Source: Duganella phyllosphaerae (GTDB lineage: Bacteria; Pseudomonadota; Gammaproteobacteria; Burkholderiales; Burkholderiaceae_D). Taken from it: a DNA stretch of 47,831 nucleotides. A program made the position numbers and the translations under genes. The stretch covers positions 1-47,831 of the forward strand of contig NZ_LROM01000058.1 in NCBI RefSeq assembly GCF_001758785.1, written 5' to 3'. The notes below the pieces were generated by a model, which was not told the DNA's origin, searched no databases, and was given only the letters and a program-made list of their open reading frames with translations. Positions 7,638 through 16,225 of this stretch are shown one piece after another. Every line of letters starts with the position of its first letter. Positions within the stretch are counted from its first letter, which is position 1.

Positions 7638-7835
7638 GATATCCACAAGCTCTGTGGATATCTATGTGGATATCCCCCCATTGACAACGAAGCGCGCCTG
7701 TAACGGCGCGGGGTTCAACAAACTGCCCATCCAACAGGCAGTTTTTATCCCTATATAAATCAAGCACTTACGTTGATATATTTTTCGACACGAAAAATTT
7801 AAAAAATCATTCTTGCCATCATGATGTGTGCATAA
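7638..7835 (+). repeat. Intergenic element, copy B
   Basis: Second copy of the element at 6361, with every landmark at the same offset. GATATCCACA (7638) and TGTGGATATC (7653) form a perfect 10-bp inverted repeat with a 5-nt spacer. A third box, TGTGGATAT, starts at 7665 and TTGACA at 7681. A CGCGCC/GGCGCG hairpin has its loop at exactly the same offset as in copy A, but with a longer stem. TTCAACAAA, ACTTAC and TGTGTGCATAA are all conserved. It fills most of the gap between the receiver-PAS gene and the convergent small gene. Confidence 0.7.
7721..7746 (+). terminator. Terminator-like hairpin in element B
   Basis: A perfect 7-bp stem AACTGCC/GGCAGTT with a 9-nt loop runs into TTTTT. It lies about 150 nt after the receiver-PAS stop codon and could end that transcript or a short RNA from the element itself. 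Copy A has a weaker equivalent at the same offset. Confidence 0.6.
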
Positions 7836-7847
7836 GTAAACCTGCAA

Positions 7848-8057
7848 CTAGTGGGTCGCTTGCCGCCGTTGCTCGGGATGGAGCAGCACCCGTTCGATGA
7901 TTTGCGGCTGGACGTTGTGCGAGCGCAGGTATTCGATGGCACACACGGTGTTGAAGGTCGATTGCACGATGATGCCGCGCTCGACGATGGCGCTGCTGTG
8001 CTGGTCGCTACGCTGGTATTGTTGCTGCATCACCGGGGGAAAGTGCAAATCGTTCAT
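7848..8057 (-). CDS. Small conserved hypothetical protein (69 aa)
   Basis: No characterised family is recognised. The ATG at 8057 is preferred over the adjacent ATG at 8060 because GCGAGG lies at a better distance (6 nt). The protein has a short Gln-rich start (MQQQYQRSDQ), then a central part (RGIIVQSTFNTVCAIEYLRS) that looks like a strand and helix, and a basic end (LHPEQRRQATH). It is soluble. It is convergent with the receiver-PAS gene, with element B between them. A DNA- or protein-binding role would fit its size, but nothing in the sequence proves it. Confidence 0.68.
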   Translation of the reverse strand: MNDLHFPPVMQQQYQRSDQHSSAIVERGIIVQSTFNTVCAIEYLRSHNVQPQIIERVLLHPEQRRQATH

Positions 8058-8231
8058 CATGAGCCTCGCTAAAAAGATAGGGGTTTTGATTGAGATCAAG
8101 CGGATACGCTAGGGGAGTATGCGCGACCGTGCCGTAAAGTCAATGTCAGGCTCCTATCATTTCACAATTAAAATCTTACCCGGAATTGATGTGCGTGGAC
8201 ACGCAGCAACGACCGGGGTGATAATGCCAAG

Positions 8232-8840
8232 ATGACGCCAGAATCACCACGCCCACAACCCAGTTCCCTCACCGACCTGTTCATTTCGTTCACCTTGCTG
8301 GCCTTGCAAGGCTTCGGCGGCGTGCTGGCCGTGGTCCAGCGCGAAATGGTCGAGCGCAAGCGCTGGCTCACCCAGGAAGAGTTCATCGAAGACTGGGCCG
8401 TGGCGCAGGTGATGCCCGGGCCTAACGTGGTCAACCTGTCGCTGATGATCGGCGACCGCTATTTCGGCCTGCGCGGCGCCATGGTGGCGCTGGCCGGCAT
8501 GCTGACCCTGCCCTTGTTGCTGGTGCTGTGCCTGGCCGTGCTGCATTCGCACTACGCCAACCACCCGGGCGTGGCCGGCGCATTGCGCGGCATGGCGGCG
8601 GTGGCTGCCGGCCTGATCGCCGCCACGGGCGTCAAGCTCGCGTCCTCGCTGCGCGTGCACCCGCTGCCCGGCTGGTTCAGCGGCGCCGCCGCCGTGCTGT
8701 GCGTGGCGCTGCTGGTGGTGTTCAAGGTGCCGCTGGGGTGGACCCTGCTGCTGCTGGGCGGCGTGTGCGTGGGCCTCACCTACAGGATATTGAAACAGCG
8801 CAGCCTGAAAGCGGGCCATCTGATCAAGGAGCGGCCATGA
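8232..8840 (+). CDS. chrA: Chromate-transporter-family protein, first half-size subunit
   Basis: A 202-residue membrane protein of the CHR family, about half the length of classical ChrA (near 400). It has the family motifs LLALQGFGGVLAVVQREMVE and AVAQVMPGPNVVNLS, followed by about five hydrophobic segments. The next gene, overlapping by ATGA (8837-8840), encodes the other half-size CHR protein; such pairs act together in the inner membrane. Known members export chromate with a proton or sulfate gradient. For short-chain pairs the true substrate is often unknown, so chromate is only the family default. No SD is obvious before the ATG at 8232. Confidence 0.9.
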   Translation: MTPESPRPQPSSLTDLFISFTLLALQGFGGVLAVVQREMVERKRWLTQEEFIEDWAVAQVMPGPNVVNLSLMIGDRYFGLRGAMVALAGMLTLPLLLVLCLAVLHSHYANHPGVAGALRGMAAVAAGLIAATGVKLASSLRVHPLPGWFSGAAAVLCVALLVVFKVPLGWTLLLLGGVCVGLTYRILKQRSLKAGHLIKERP

Positions 8841-9424
8841 GCGGCGCCCCGCTCCACATCGTCCTCAGCATGGCGGACTGGTGCAACCTGTTCGGTCACT
8901 ACCTGCTGCTGTCGCTATTGTCGGTGGGCGGCGCGATTTCCACCACCACCGAGATGCACCGCTACCTGGTGCTCGAACAGGGCTGGCTCACGCAATCGCA
9001 GTTCAACGACTCGGTCGCCATCGCCCAGGCTTCGCCCGGTCCGAACGTGCTGTTCGTGGCGCTGATGGGCTGGAACGTGGGCCTCAATGCGGGCAGTTAC
9101 GCTGCGGCGTTTGCCGGCGTGGCGGTGACCATGTTCGGCATCCTGATCCCCAGCACCACCCTCACCTACCTTGCCGCGCGCTGGGCCCGGCGCCACCGCG
9201 ACAAGCTGGGCGTGCGCGCCTTCAAGCAGGGGATGGCGCCGGTGGTGGTGGGCCTGATGGTCTCGGTGGGCATTACGCTGGGCAGCGCGCACCGTGACTT
9301 CGCGCTCGACTGGCCGCTGTGGCTGCTGTCGGTGGTGGCCGGGGTGCTGATCTGGCGCACCCGCATCCACCTGCTGTGGCTGCTGGCGGCCGGCGCCTTG
9401 CTGGGCTGGTTCCAGCTGGTGTGA
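8837..9424 (+). CDS. Chromate-transporter-family protein, second half-size subunit
   Basis: A 195-residue partner of the preceding CHR protein. The ATG at 8837 has AAGGAG 7 nt upstream and overlaps the previous stop codon by 4 nt, indicating translational coupling. Family motifs are present (LLSVGGAISTTTEMHRYLV, then VAIAQASPGPNVLFVAL), with four to five membrane segments after them. The two halves show the same conserved core, as expected from the duplication that formed long-chain ChrA, and probably assemble with opposite topology. It converges on the FixJ-type regulator with a 7-nt gap; the palindromic GCCGCTAGCGGC spans that junction. Confidence 0.9.
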   Translation: MSGAPLHIVLSMADWCNLFGHYLLLSLLSVGGAISTTTEMHRYLVLEQGWLTQSQFNDSVAIAQASPGPNVLFVALMGWNVGLNAGSYAAAFAGVAVTMFGILIPSTTLTYLAARWARRHRDKLGVRAFKQGMAPVVVGLMVSVGITLGSAHRDFALDWPLWLLSVVAGVLIWRTRIHLLWLLAAGALLGWFQLV

Positions 9425-9431
9425 TGCGCCG

Positions 9432-10052
9432 CTAGCGGCTGCGCGTCTGCGTGATGTTGAGCCGTTCGGCGTAGCGCACCAGGTCGGGCAGCGAGCGCGC
9501 GTGCATCTTGTCCATCAGGTTGCGCTTGTGGGTCTTGGCCATGATTTCGCTGATCCCCAGGTCGTTGGCGATCTGCTTGATCAAGAGGCCGCCGATCACC
9601 AGTTGCATCGCCTCGCGCTCGCGCGGGGTGAGCGTGGCATGGCGCCGGCGCAGCTCATCGAGCTCCTGGCGCTGCACCTGGCGCGCCGCCGCCACCACCA
9701 GCGCATCGCGCACCGCGCGCAGCAGGTCATCGGGCTCCACCGGCTTGGTCAGAAACTCCAGCGCGCCCGCCTTCATCGCCTGCACCGTCAGCGGGATCGA
9801 ACCGTGGCCGGTGATGAAAATGATGGGCAGGTCGGCCCCCATGCGTTCCAGCTCGGCCGCCACGTCGAAGCCGCCCACCTCGGGCATGCGCATATCGAGC
9901 AGCAGGCACGCCGGCACGGCCGCCAGCGGCTGCGCAAAAAACGCGGCGGCCGAATCGTAGGCGTGCACCTGGTAGCCCTCCGAATCGAGCAGGTTGACAA
10001 ACGACTGGCGCACCGATTCGTCGTCATCGACGACGTAGACTATTTGCTGCAT
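9432..10052 (-). CDS. FixJ-type response regulator
   Basis: A 206-residue two-domain regulator. The receiver has DDD at residues 9-11, phosphorylated Asp53 in LLDMRMP, Thr in FITGHGSIP and Lys in LTKPVEP, which is the FixJ/NodW pattern. A LuxR-type helix-turn-helix follows (LTPREREAMQLVIGGLLIKQ). It starts 11 nt after the stop of the giant kinase gene, with AGGAA as ribosome site, so it is the third gene of a minus-strand signalling operon and the likely DNA-binding output of that kinase. The longer in-frame extension overlaps the kinase gene and is rejected. Confidence 0.92.
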   Translation of the reverse strand: MQQIVYVVDDDESVRQSFVNLLDSEGYQVHAYDSAAAFFAQPLAAVPACLLLDMRMPEVGGFDVAAELERMGADLPIIFITGHGSIPLTVQAMKAGALEFLTKPVEPDDLLRAVRDALVVAAARQVQRQELDELRRRHATLTPREREAMQLVIGGLLIKQIANDLGISEIMAKTHKRNLMDKMHARSLPDLVRYAERLNITQTRSR

Positions 10053-10063
10053 GGTTTCCTGGT

Positions 10064-13000
10064 TCACGCTTGCTCCGGCAATCTGAAGACGATGCTGCAA
10101 CCGTGCGGCTGGCGCGCGGTGGCGGCGATGCTGCCGCCATGGGCTTCGATGATGGAGCGGCAAATCGCCAGCCCCATGCCCATGCCATCATCCTTGGTGG
10201 TGTAATACGGTTCGAACATCTGGGCAGCGCTGGCGGCGTCGATGCCGCTGCCGGTGTCGTCCACCCGCACCGCCAGCTGGCCATCCTCCGACACCGTACT
10301 GATGGCCAAACTGCGTACTTGCCGTGGCACGGCGGCCATGGCGTCGATCGCGTTGACCACCACGTTGAGCAGCACCTGCTGCAATTGCACAGCGTCGCCC
10401 ACCACCCAGCCGCTGCGCGCATGCAGCGCCAGTTCCAGCGGCACTTCCTGGCGTTCCAGTTCGCTGCGCGAGATGGAGACGATGTGACGGATGGTGTCGT
10501 GCAGGTCGAACGGCGCCTTTTCCTGAGTGCCCTTGCGGGTGAGCGCCCGCAGGCCGCGGATGATGCCGCCGGCGCGCTGGCTTTGCGCGGCAATTTCCTG
10601 CAGGCCGCTGCGCACCCGGTCCAGTTGCGGCGGATTGCGGTCGAGCCAGCGCAGGCTGGCGCCGGCGTTCGACGATATCGACATCAGCGGCTGATTGATT
10701 TCGTGGGCGATGGACGATGTCAACTGGCCGACCGTCGTCACGCGGGCTACCCGCGCCAGCTCGGCCTGGGCCTGGCGCAGCGAGTCTTCGGCCGCGCGGC
10801 GCGACGTGATGTCCACCGTGGTGCCGACAAAGACATCGCCGCCGGTGCCGGCCAGCGGTTCGCCCACGCAGCTCAGGTACCGCACGGTGCCATCGGGATC
10901 GACCACCCGGTAGTCCATGCCGTAGGCGCGGCGGTTGGCGATGGCATGGTCGAGGATGCGCTGCACGCGCGGCTGGTCGTCCGGGTGCAGCGCCTCGACA
11001 AAAATCGACAGCGGCATGGTGGGCTGCGCGTCGGCCAGGCCGAAGATGCGCGCCAGTTCCGGCGTGCCGTTGATGGTGGACTTGGACAGGTCCCAGGTCC
11101 AGCTGCCGCTGCGGTTGATCTGCTCCCCTTGCAGCATCATGGCGCGGCTTTCGCGCAGCGCCTGCTCGACTTCGCGCCGCTGCTGGTTTTCCGCCAGCAG
11201 TTCGGCGTACAGCGCCGCCGTCTCCAGCGACACCGCCGCCTGCGCGGCCAGCAGCAACAGCACCCGTTCCTGCTCGCCGGAGAAGGCGGCGGTGGCCAGG
11301 CGGTTCTCGAGGTACAACATGCCGACCAGGCGGCCCTGCCGCACCAGCGGGATGCAGATCGCGCCCGGTTCGGCATCGCGCGCCGGTTTGAGGGTGCGCA
11401 TGGCGGTGTGCAATACCGTTAGAGGTAACCCTGGCTGCAGTTCGGTCGCCTCGCCGGACTGCGCCGCCAGTTCCACCTGCACGCCCTGGCCGGTGAGCAC
11501 GGCGCTGGCCTGCAGCACTGGCGTTTCGCCGTCCATGCGCAGCAAGAGGCCCCGCTGGGCGCTGGCGTGCTCGAGCGCGATGGTCATCAGCACCCGCACC
11601 AGCGGCGCGGTTTCGATCTCCTCGGACAGTGCGCGCGCGGCGCGGATCACGCTGTCGATGTCGCGGATGTCCGCCGTTGCGACCAGCGCAACGGTGTCGT
11701 GTCCCGGATGCGGATGGCTGCTGTCGGCGCCAGCCTGCGGCCCTGTCCCCCACCGGGTCTCGAGCGCGGCGGCCCGCCCGGGCGCGCCGTAGCGGCGATA
11801 GGCAGCGGCAGCACCACGCACGTGCGCCTGGGCGCCGGTGGCATGGCCATGACGCCGGCACAGCGCTGCCGCCAGCTCGTGGGCAAAGGCCACGTAGTGA
11901 TTGAAGCCCTGCGCCTGGGCATGGGCAATCGCGCTGTCGTACAAAGCCAGCGCGCCGAAACTGTCGTCCGCACGCTGGCGCAGCGCGGCTTGCGCCAGCA
12001 GGTGCTTGTCGGCGAAGGTGGCGGGGTTGGCTTCTGCCCATGCCGCCAGCTTCGCCACGTGGGCGGCGATGCGTGCCTCATGATCGTGGGCAGTATCGGC
12101 GCACAGCGCCAGCACGCTGAACAGGTGGTACTCCAGCAGGTGGATGTGCGCGGGCGCCGACCAGGCCAGCGCGTCCGCTGCGCGCAAACATGCCAGTGCC
12201 AGCGCATTGTCGCCGGCCAGGAATGCGGGGCCGGCCTGGTACACCCAGTGCCAGAAACGCAGCGTGGGCATGGTGCCCTCGTCCACCACGCCCTGCAGCA
12301 GCGGCGCATCGGGTACGCCGCGCAGGTGGTTGACGAAGTGCTGCTGCACCAGCAGGATCTTGTCCATGTCGCGGAATTCGAGCCTGCCGACGAACGCCCG
12401 CGCAGCGGCGATATCGGCAGCCACCGCGTCGAGCGGATCGCCGCGCGTGACCAGCATGCAGATGCGGTGGCAGTGTTCGAGGCTGGCCATGGTCAGGTCG
12501 CCCACCGCCAGCGCCGCCTCCAGGCCCGCCTGGGCGCAACCGAGCGCGTACGACAGCGGCTGGGTCCACACGCTGACCTGGTCGAGCGCCAGCAGCACCG
12601 GCGCCGCGTGGTAGCGGTAACCGTGGCGCTCCACCAGCGCCCGCGCGGCGGCCGCGTAGGCGTGCCCCTCGGCATAATCGCCATGACGCTCGGCCACCAT
12701 CACACCGAGCCAGGCCAGCGCAATGGCGGTCTCGCCGCACATGCCGTGATCGAGGCTCACATCGAGCGTGTGGCACAGGTGCAGGAACAGCAGGCGCGGC
12801 GAGCTGAAACTGGTGGGCATCAACATGCCGGACAACAGCGCCAGCTGGACGCCGATGTCGGAGACGGCGCCGTGGTCGGCAGCCAGGTCCAGTTGTGGCA
12901 GCGCGTGCAGCGTGGCGCGCCAGTCCCCGTGCAGGCGCGCGCGCAGCGCTGCGTAGACCCGGTCGCATTCGGCATCGGTGGGGTGTTCCGGCATGTCGAT

Positions 13001-15691
13001 GCCGAACGGTCGCAGGCCGTCCAGCGACAGCCGCACCGCTTCGGCATAATCGCCGCGCCGTACCGCAATCTCGGCCGCCAGCCGCAGCACCTGCCCCTGC
13101 AACCTGCGCTCCCACGGGCCGGCAAGCAGCACCGGCAGCATTGCCTGCGCGGCGTCCAGGTGGCCGCCGAAGCAGTGGCAGTGGGCGCGTTCGAGATCGG
13201 CGTCGAAGCGCAGGCGCTCGTCACCGTCCCCGCCGAGGGTGTGCGCCAATGCGAGATAGGACAGCGCCGATTCGTAGGCGCACGCGCGGCGCGCCTTGCG
13301 GCCGGCCAGCAACGCCGCCCGCGCCAGGTGCGGCCGCTCCTCACGCTGCAGCAGTCCGAGCGCCCGGGCCAGGTGATCGAGGGCGCCGAACAGCAGGTCG
13401 TCGCGGTTGGCGGCCAGCGCACGCTCGACCATCAGCCGCCCCAGCTGCGCGTGCAACTGCTCGCGGGTGGCGCGATCGAGGTCGGCGTAAGCCGCTTCCT
13501 GCAAGCGGTCGTGGGTAAACACGTAGCCGGACGATGCCGCCACCACCACGTCAGCGGTCATGGCTGGCGCCAGCAATGCAGCCAGCGCTTCCTCGCTGGC
13601 GCCGGCCAGTGCGCCAAGCAAGTCGGCGCCCTGCACCCGCCCCAGGCACGACAGCGCGCCGAGCACCTGGCGCGTGGCTGGCGGCAGTCGGGCCAGGCGC
13701 GCCAATGCCAGGTCGGCGACGTTGTCGGTGGAGCGCAGCGTGCCGATGGCAGCGAGGTCGAAGCGCCAGGCGCCGCTGGCAGCATCGCGCTGCGCCAGTC
13801 CTTCATCGACGATGGTTTGCACGAACTGGCGCACGAAATACGGGTTGCCGGCGGTTTTATGGTGCACCTGCGCCGCCAGCGCCCCGACCTGGGCGGCGGG
13901 AGTGGCCAGCGCTTCGGCCAGCATCGCTTCGATGGCGGCTGGCGCCAGCGGCGACAAGGCGATGTCCACCACGTGGCCGGCCAAGGCGCGCAGGCGTGCG
14001 GCGATGTCCGGTGGTGCGGCGATCGCGCCATTGGCCGACCCGGATAACGATGATGCCGGAGCACAGTCCTCGCTGCGGCTGGTCAGCACCAGCAGGAACG
14101 GCAGTTCGCAGGTGCGGGCGATCAGCGTTTCGAGCAGCGCCAGCGTGGCGGCGTCGAGCCACTGGACGTCGTCGATCATCATTACCAGCGGCCGCTCGGG
14201 CGCGGCAAACAGTTCGACCAGGCGCTGCACCGCCAGCGCCAGTCGGCCCGCCGATTCCGGCGCCACCGCAGCAGGCCCGGACGTGTCGGGCGCGACGTCG
14301 GTGCCGGCCAGTTGCGCCAGGCCGGCAGCCAGTTCCGGCGCCGATTCCAGCACCAGGTCGAGCACCGGCGCCAGCACTGTCGGATCGCGCTCCTGTACCT
14401 GGCGCAGCCGCTGGCGCCAGAATCCGGCGTCCGCGCCGCTGTGGCCCAGGATGCCCAGCAACAGGCTGCGCAACGCCTCGATCAGCGCCACGTAAGGCGC
14501 GGCGCCGCCAAACTGGTCCACCTTGGCGATGGCCACCGAGGCCGCGCGCAGTTGCGGGTCGCGCAAAAACTGCGCCACCAGGGCCGACTTGCCCACGCCC
14601 GACGGTCCGTGCACGAGCACCAGGGCGGCCGAACCGCCGTCGAACACGCGCCCGTAAGCGGCCAGCAGGTCGGTTGCAGCCTGGCCGCGTGCGTGCAGGC
14701 GCGCAGGGAACCGCACGGCTGGCGCACCCGCAAGTCCCAGCGCAAACGGCGCGATGGCGCCGTCACGCCGCCAGTCCTGCAGGCAGCGCTGCAAGTCGGT
14801 CGCCAGCGCCGCCGCGCCCTGGTAGCGGTCCTGCGGATCTTTCGCCAGCAGTTTCAGCAGCACTTGTGACAGCACCTGCGGCACCGTGCCGCCATCGGCA
14901 AACTGCGGCGGCGCCGGTTCGGACGCCAGGTGGGCGTGGATCCACTCGCCCGCGCTGGCCGGATGCGCCACGGCGAACGGCAGGCGGCCGGTAAGCAGTT
15001 CGTACAAGGTCACGCCCAGCGCATACAGGTCGCTGCGCGCATCGACCGCCAGCCGGCTGCGGCCGGTCTGCTCGGGCGCCATGTAGGCCGGCGTGCCGCG
15101 CACGGTACCGGGCGCCTCGGGTTCTGGACCGACTTCGGCTCCGGCTCCGAGTCCGGGTGCGGCTGCGGGCCGGGTAACGCCCGACAGCGAGGCCAGGCCG
15201 AAGCCACCGAGGCGGCAGCCGCCGGCCGGATCGATCAGAATGTTGGCGGGCTTGAGATTGCGGTGCAGCAGGCCGGCATCGTGCATGGCGCGCACGGCGC
15301 CGCAGATTTCCAGCGCCAGCACCAGGAAGGCGTCGACATCGCCAGCGACGTCGATCTGCGTGGCCGGCACATCGCCGTGGTCGGGGTACAGCAGCGCCAT
15401 CGCGCCGTGGCGCCAGGCGATGCCCTGCGGCGGCCGCGCCCAGGCCGGAGACAGGCGCTCGCGCAGCGCATATTCGTTATTCAGGTAATGGACCGCCTCG
15501 GCGGCATGCGCGGTCGAGGCGGCGGTGGCGATCAGGATGGTACGGCCGGCAGCGTCAGCGCCGCGCAGCGTGGCCAGCACGCCGTCCCGGGACAGCTGCG
15601 CAAAGCTGGCGCCGGCCAGGTCGGCGTTGGCGACGGTATGGCTGGCGCCAGGCGTGGAGGAAGGTGGAGGCTCGGTCGGTTCGGAAGTCAT
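10064..15691 (-). CDS. Multidomain pseudokinase / AAA-type ATPase / GAF / PAS / histidine kinase
   Basis: A 1875-residue cytoplasmic signalling protein. Domains in order: a Ser/Thr-kinase fold (about 30-310), a STAND-like predicted ATPase with Walker A GPSGVGKS (362-369) and Walker B MMIDDVQW (near 505), a long helical TPR-like region (about 750-1300), GAF (about 1340-1480), PAS (about 1520-1630), HisKA with SSIAHEINQPL (His near 1660) and HATPase_c with NVVVNAIDAM, DDTGSGID and GMGMGLAIC. The kinase fold is probably dead: HRD is HRN (near 143), DFG is GFG (near 164), and no VAxK lysine is visible. It may therefore sense or scaffold rather than phosphorylate. It overlaps the upstream receiver gene by ATGA, and the FixJ-type regulator follows after 11 nt. 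Architecturally it matches known trifunctional kinase/ATPase/sensor proteins. Confidence 0.93.
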   Translation of the reverse strand: MTSEPTEPPPSSTPGASHTVANADLAGASFAQLSRDGVLATLRGADAAGRTILIATAASTAHAAEAVHYLNNEYALRERLSPAWARPPQGIAWRHGAMALLYPDHGDVPATQIDVAGDVDAFLVLALEICGAVRAMHDAGLLHRNLKPANILIDPAGGCRLGGFGLASLSGVTRPAAAPGLGAGAEVGPEPEAPGTVRGTPAYMAPEQTGRSRLAVDARSDLYALGVTLYELLTGRLPFAVAHPASAGEWIHAHLASEPAPPQFADGGTVPQVLSQVLLKLLAKDPQDRYQGAAALATDLQRCLQDWRRDGAIAPFALGLAGAPAVRFPARLHARGQAATDLLAAYGRVFDGGSAALVLVHGPSGVGKSALVAQFLRDPQLRAASVAIAKVDQFGGAAPYVALIEALRSLLLGILGHSGADAGFWRQRLRQVQERDPTVLAPVLDLVLESAPELAAGLAQLAGTDVAPDTSGPAAVAPESAGRLALAVQRLVELFAAPERPLVMMIDDVQWLDAATLALLETLIARTCELPFLLVLTSRSEDCAPASSLSGSANGAIAAPPDIAARLRALAGHVVDIALSPLAPAAIEAMLAEALATPAAQVGALAAQVHHKTAGNPYFVRQFVQTIVDEGLAQRDAASGAWRFDLAAIGTLRSTDNVADLALARLARLPPATRQVLGALSCLGRVQGADLLGALAGASEEALAALLAPAMTADVVVAASSGYVFTHDRLQEAAYADLDRATREQLHAQLGRLMVERALAANRDDLLFGALDHLARALGLLQREERPHLARAALLAGRKARRACAYESALSYLALAHTLGGDGDERLRFDADLERAHCHCFGGHLDAAQAMLPVLLAGPWERRLQGQVLRLAAEIAVRRGDYAEAVRLSLDGLRPFGIDMPEHPTDAECDRVYAALRARLHGDWRATLHALPQLDLAADHGAVSDIGVQLALLSGMLMPTSFSSPRLLFLHLCHTLDVSLDHGMCGETAIALAWLGVMVAERHGDYAEGHAYAAAARALVERHGYRYHAAPVLLALDQVSVWTQPLSYALGCAQAGLEAALAVGDLTMASLEHCHRICMLVTRGDPLDAVAADIAAARAFVGRLEFRDMDKILLVQQHFVNHLRGVPDAPLLQGVVDEGTMPTLRFWHWVYQAGPAFLAGDNALALACLRAADALAWSAPAHIHLLEYHLFSVLALCADTAHDHEARIAAHVAKLAAWAEANPATFADKHLLAQAALRQRADDSFGALALYDSAIAHAQAQGFNHYVAFAHELAAALCRRHGHATGAQAHVRGAAAAYRRYGAPGRAAALETRWGTGPQAGADSSHPHPGHDTVALVATADIRDIDSVIRAARALSEEIETAPLVRVLMTIALEHASAQRGLLLRMDGETPVLQASAVLTGQGVQVELAAQSGEATELQPGLPLTVLHTAMRTLKPARDAEPGAICIPLVRQGRLVGMLYLENRLATAAFSGEQERVLLLLAAQAAVSLETAALYAELLAENQQRREVEQALRESRAMMLQGEQINRSGSWTWDLSKSTINGTPELARIFGLADAQPTMPLSIFVEALHPDDQPRVQRILDHAIANRRAYGMDYRVVDPDGTVRYLSCVGEPLAGTGGDVFVGTTVDITSRRAAEDSLRQAQAELARVARVTTVGQLTSSIAHEINQPLMSISSNAGASLRWLDRNPPQLDRVRSGLQEIAAQSQRAGGIIRGLRALTRKGTQEKAPFDLHDTIRHIVSISRSELERQEVPLELALHARSGWVVGDAVQLQQVLLNVVVNAIDAMAAVPRQVRSLAISTVSEDGQLAVRVDDTGSGIDAASAAQMFEPYYTTKDDGMGMGLAICRSIIEAHGGSIAATARQPHGCSIVFRLPEQA

Positions 15692-16110
15692 GACGGTGGA
15701 GGATGGCCGACCAGCGCCTGGTCGATCAGCGCCAGCAGGCGGTCGACATCGATCGGCTTGTGCAGCAGCGCGATGGCGCCCGCCCGCGCCGCCAGCGCTT
15801 CCATGCCGCTGTCGGCATGGCCGCTGATGAATACCATGGGCAAGTCGAGGTTCATGGAGGACAACCGCTGCTGCAGCTCGAAACCACTCATGCCGCCCAG
15901 CTTGACGTCCACCACGGCGAAGTCCACGCCGTCGAGCTGGCCATAGGCCAGGCAGGCTTCGCCCGAGTCAAAGCACAGCGGCGTGTAGTCGGCCGACGTG
16001 AGCAGGTTGTCGAGTGCCTGGCGGACGGACGCATCGTCGTCCACCACGCAGATAAGCGCAGGCGCCGGAATGGCCGCCGCGCCAGCAGGCAAGTTGTCGT
16101 TATTCATCAT
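15688..16110 (-). CDS. Single-domain response regulator
   Basis: A 140-residue protein that is almost only a receiver: DDD at 24-26, phosphorylated Asp68 in FAVVDVKLGG, Ser in FISGHADSG and Lys in LLHKPIDVD. A short Ala/Pro-rich N-terminus precedes it and there is no output domain. It overlaps the giant kinase gene by ATGA and is the first gene of the operon, so it probably relays or buffers phosphate for that kinase. Two adjacent ATGs (16110, 16107) are possible, with GGAGAG upstream. The in-frame extension to 16221 is not receiver-like. The 115 nt upstream, after the amidohydrolase stop, should hold the operon promoter. Confidence 0.88.
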   Translation of the reverse strand: MMNNDNLPAGAAAIPAPALICVVDDDASVRQALDNLLTSADYTPLCFDSGEACLAYGQLDGVDFAVVDVKLGGMSGFELQQRLSSMNLDLPMVFISGHADSGMEALAARAGAIALLHKPIDVDRLLALIDQALVGHPPPS

Positions 16111-16225
16111 GGTGGGTTTTATCTCTCCGAACCCCATCTTAGCGTCCGCGCGAGACCGCCGGCAGTATCTCAAGGTATACCCGCCGGTGCCTGCCCCTGC
16201 ATGATGCGACAATAATGTCATGGTG

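Noticed and set aside
6361..7835. Copies A and B as ends of an insertion sequence or transposon
   Set aside because: The copies are direct, diverged by about a third, and the gene between them is a signalling protein with no transposase.
11567..14047. 826-codon plus-strand frame inside the giant kinase gene
   Set aside because: Antisense shadow rich in Arg, Gln, His and Gly; the minus strand encodes recognisable ATPase and TPR-like domains here.
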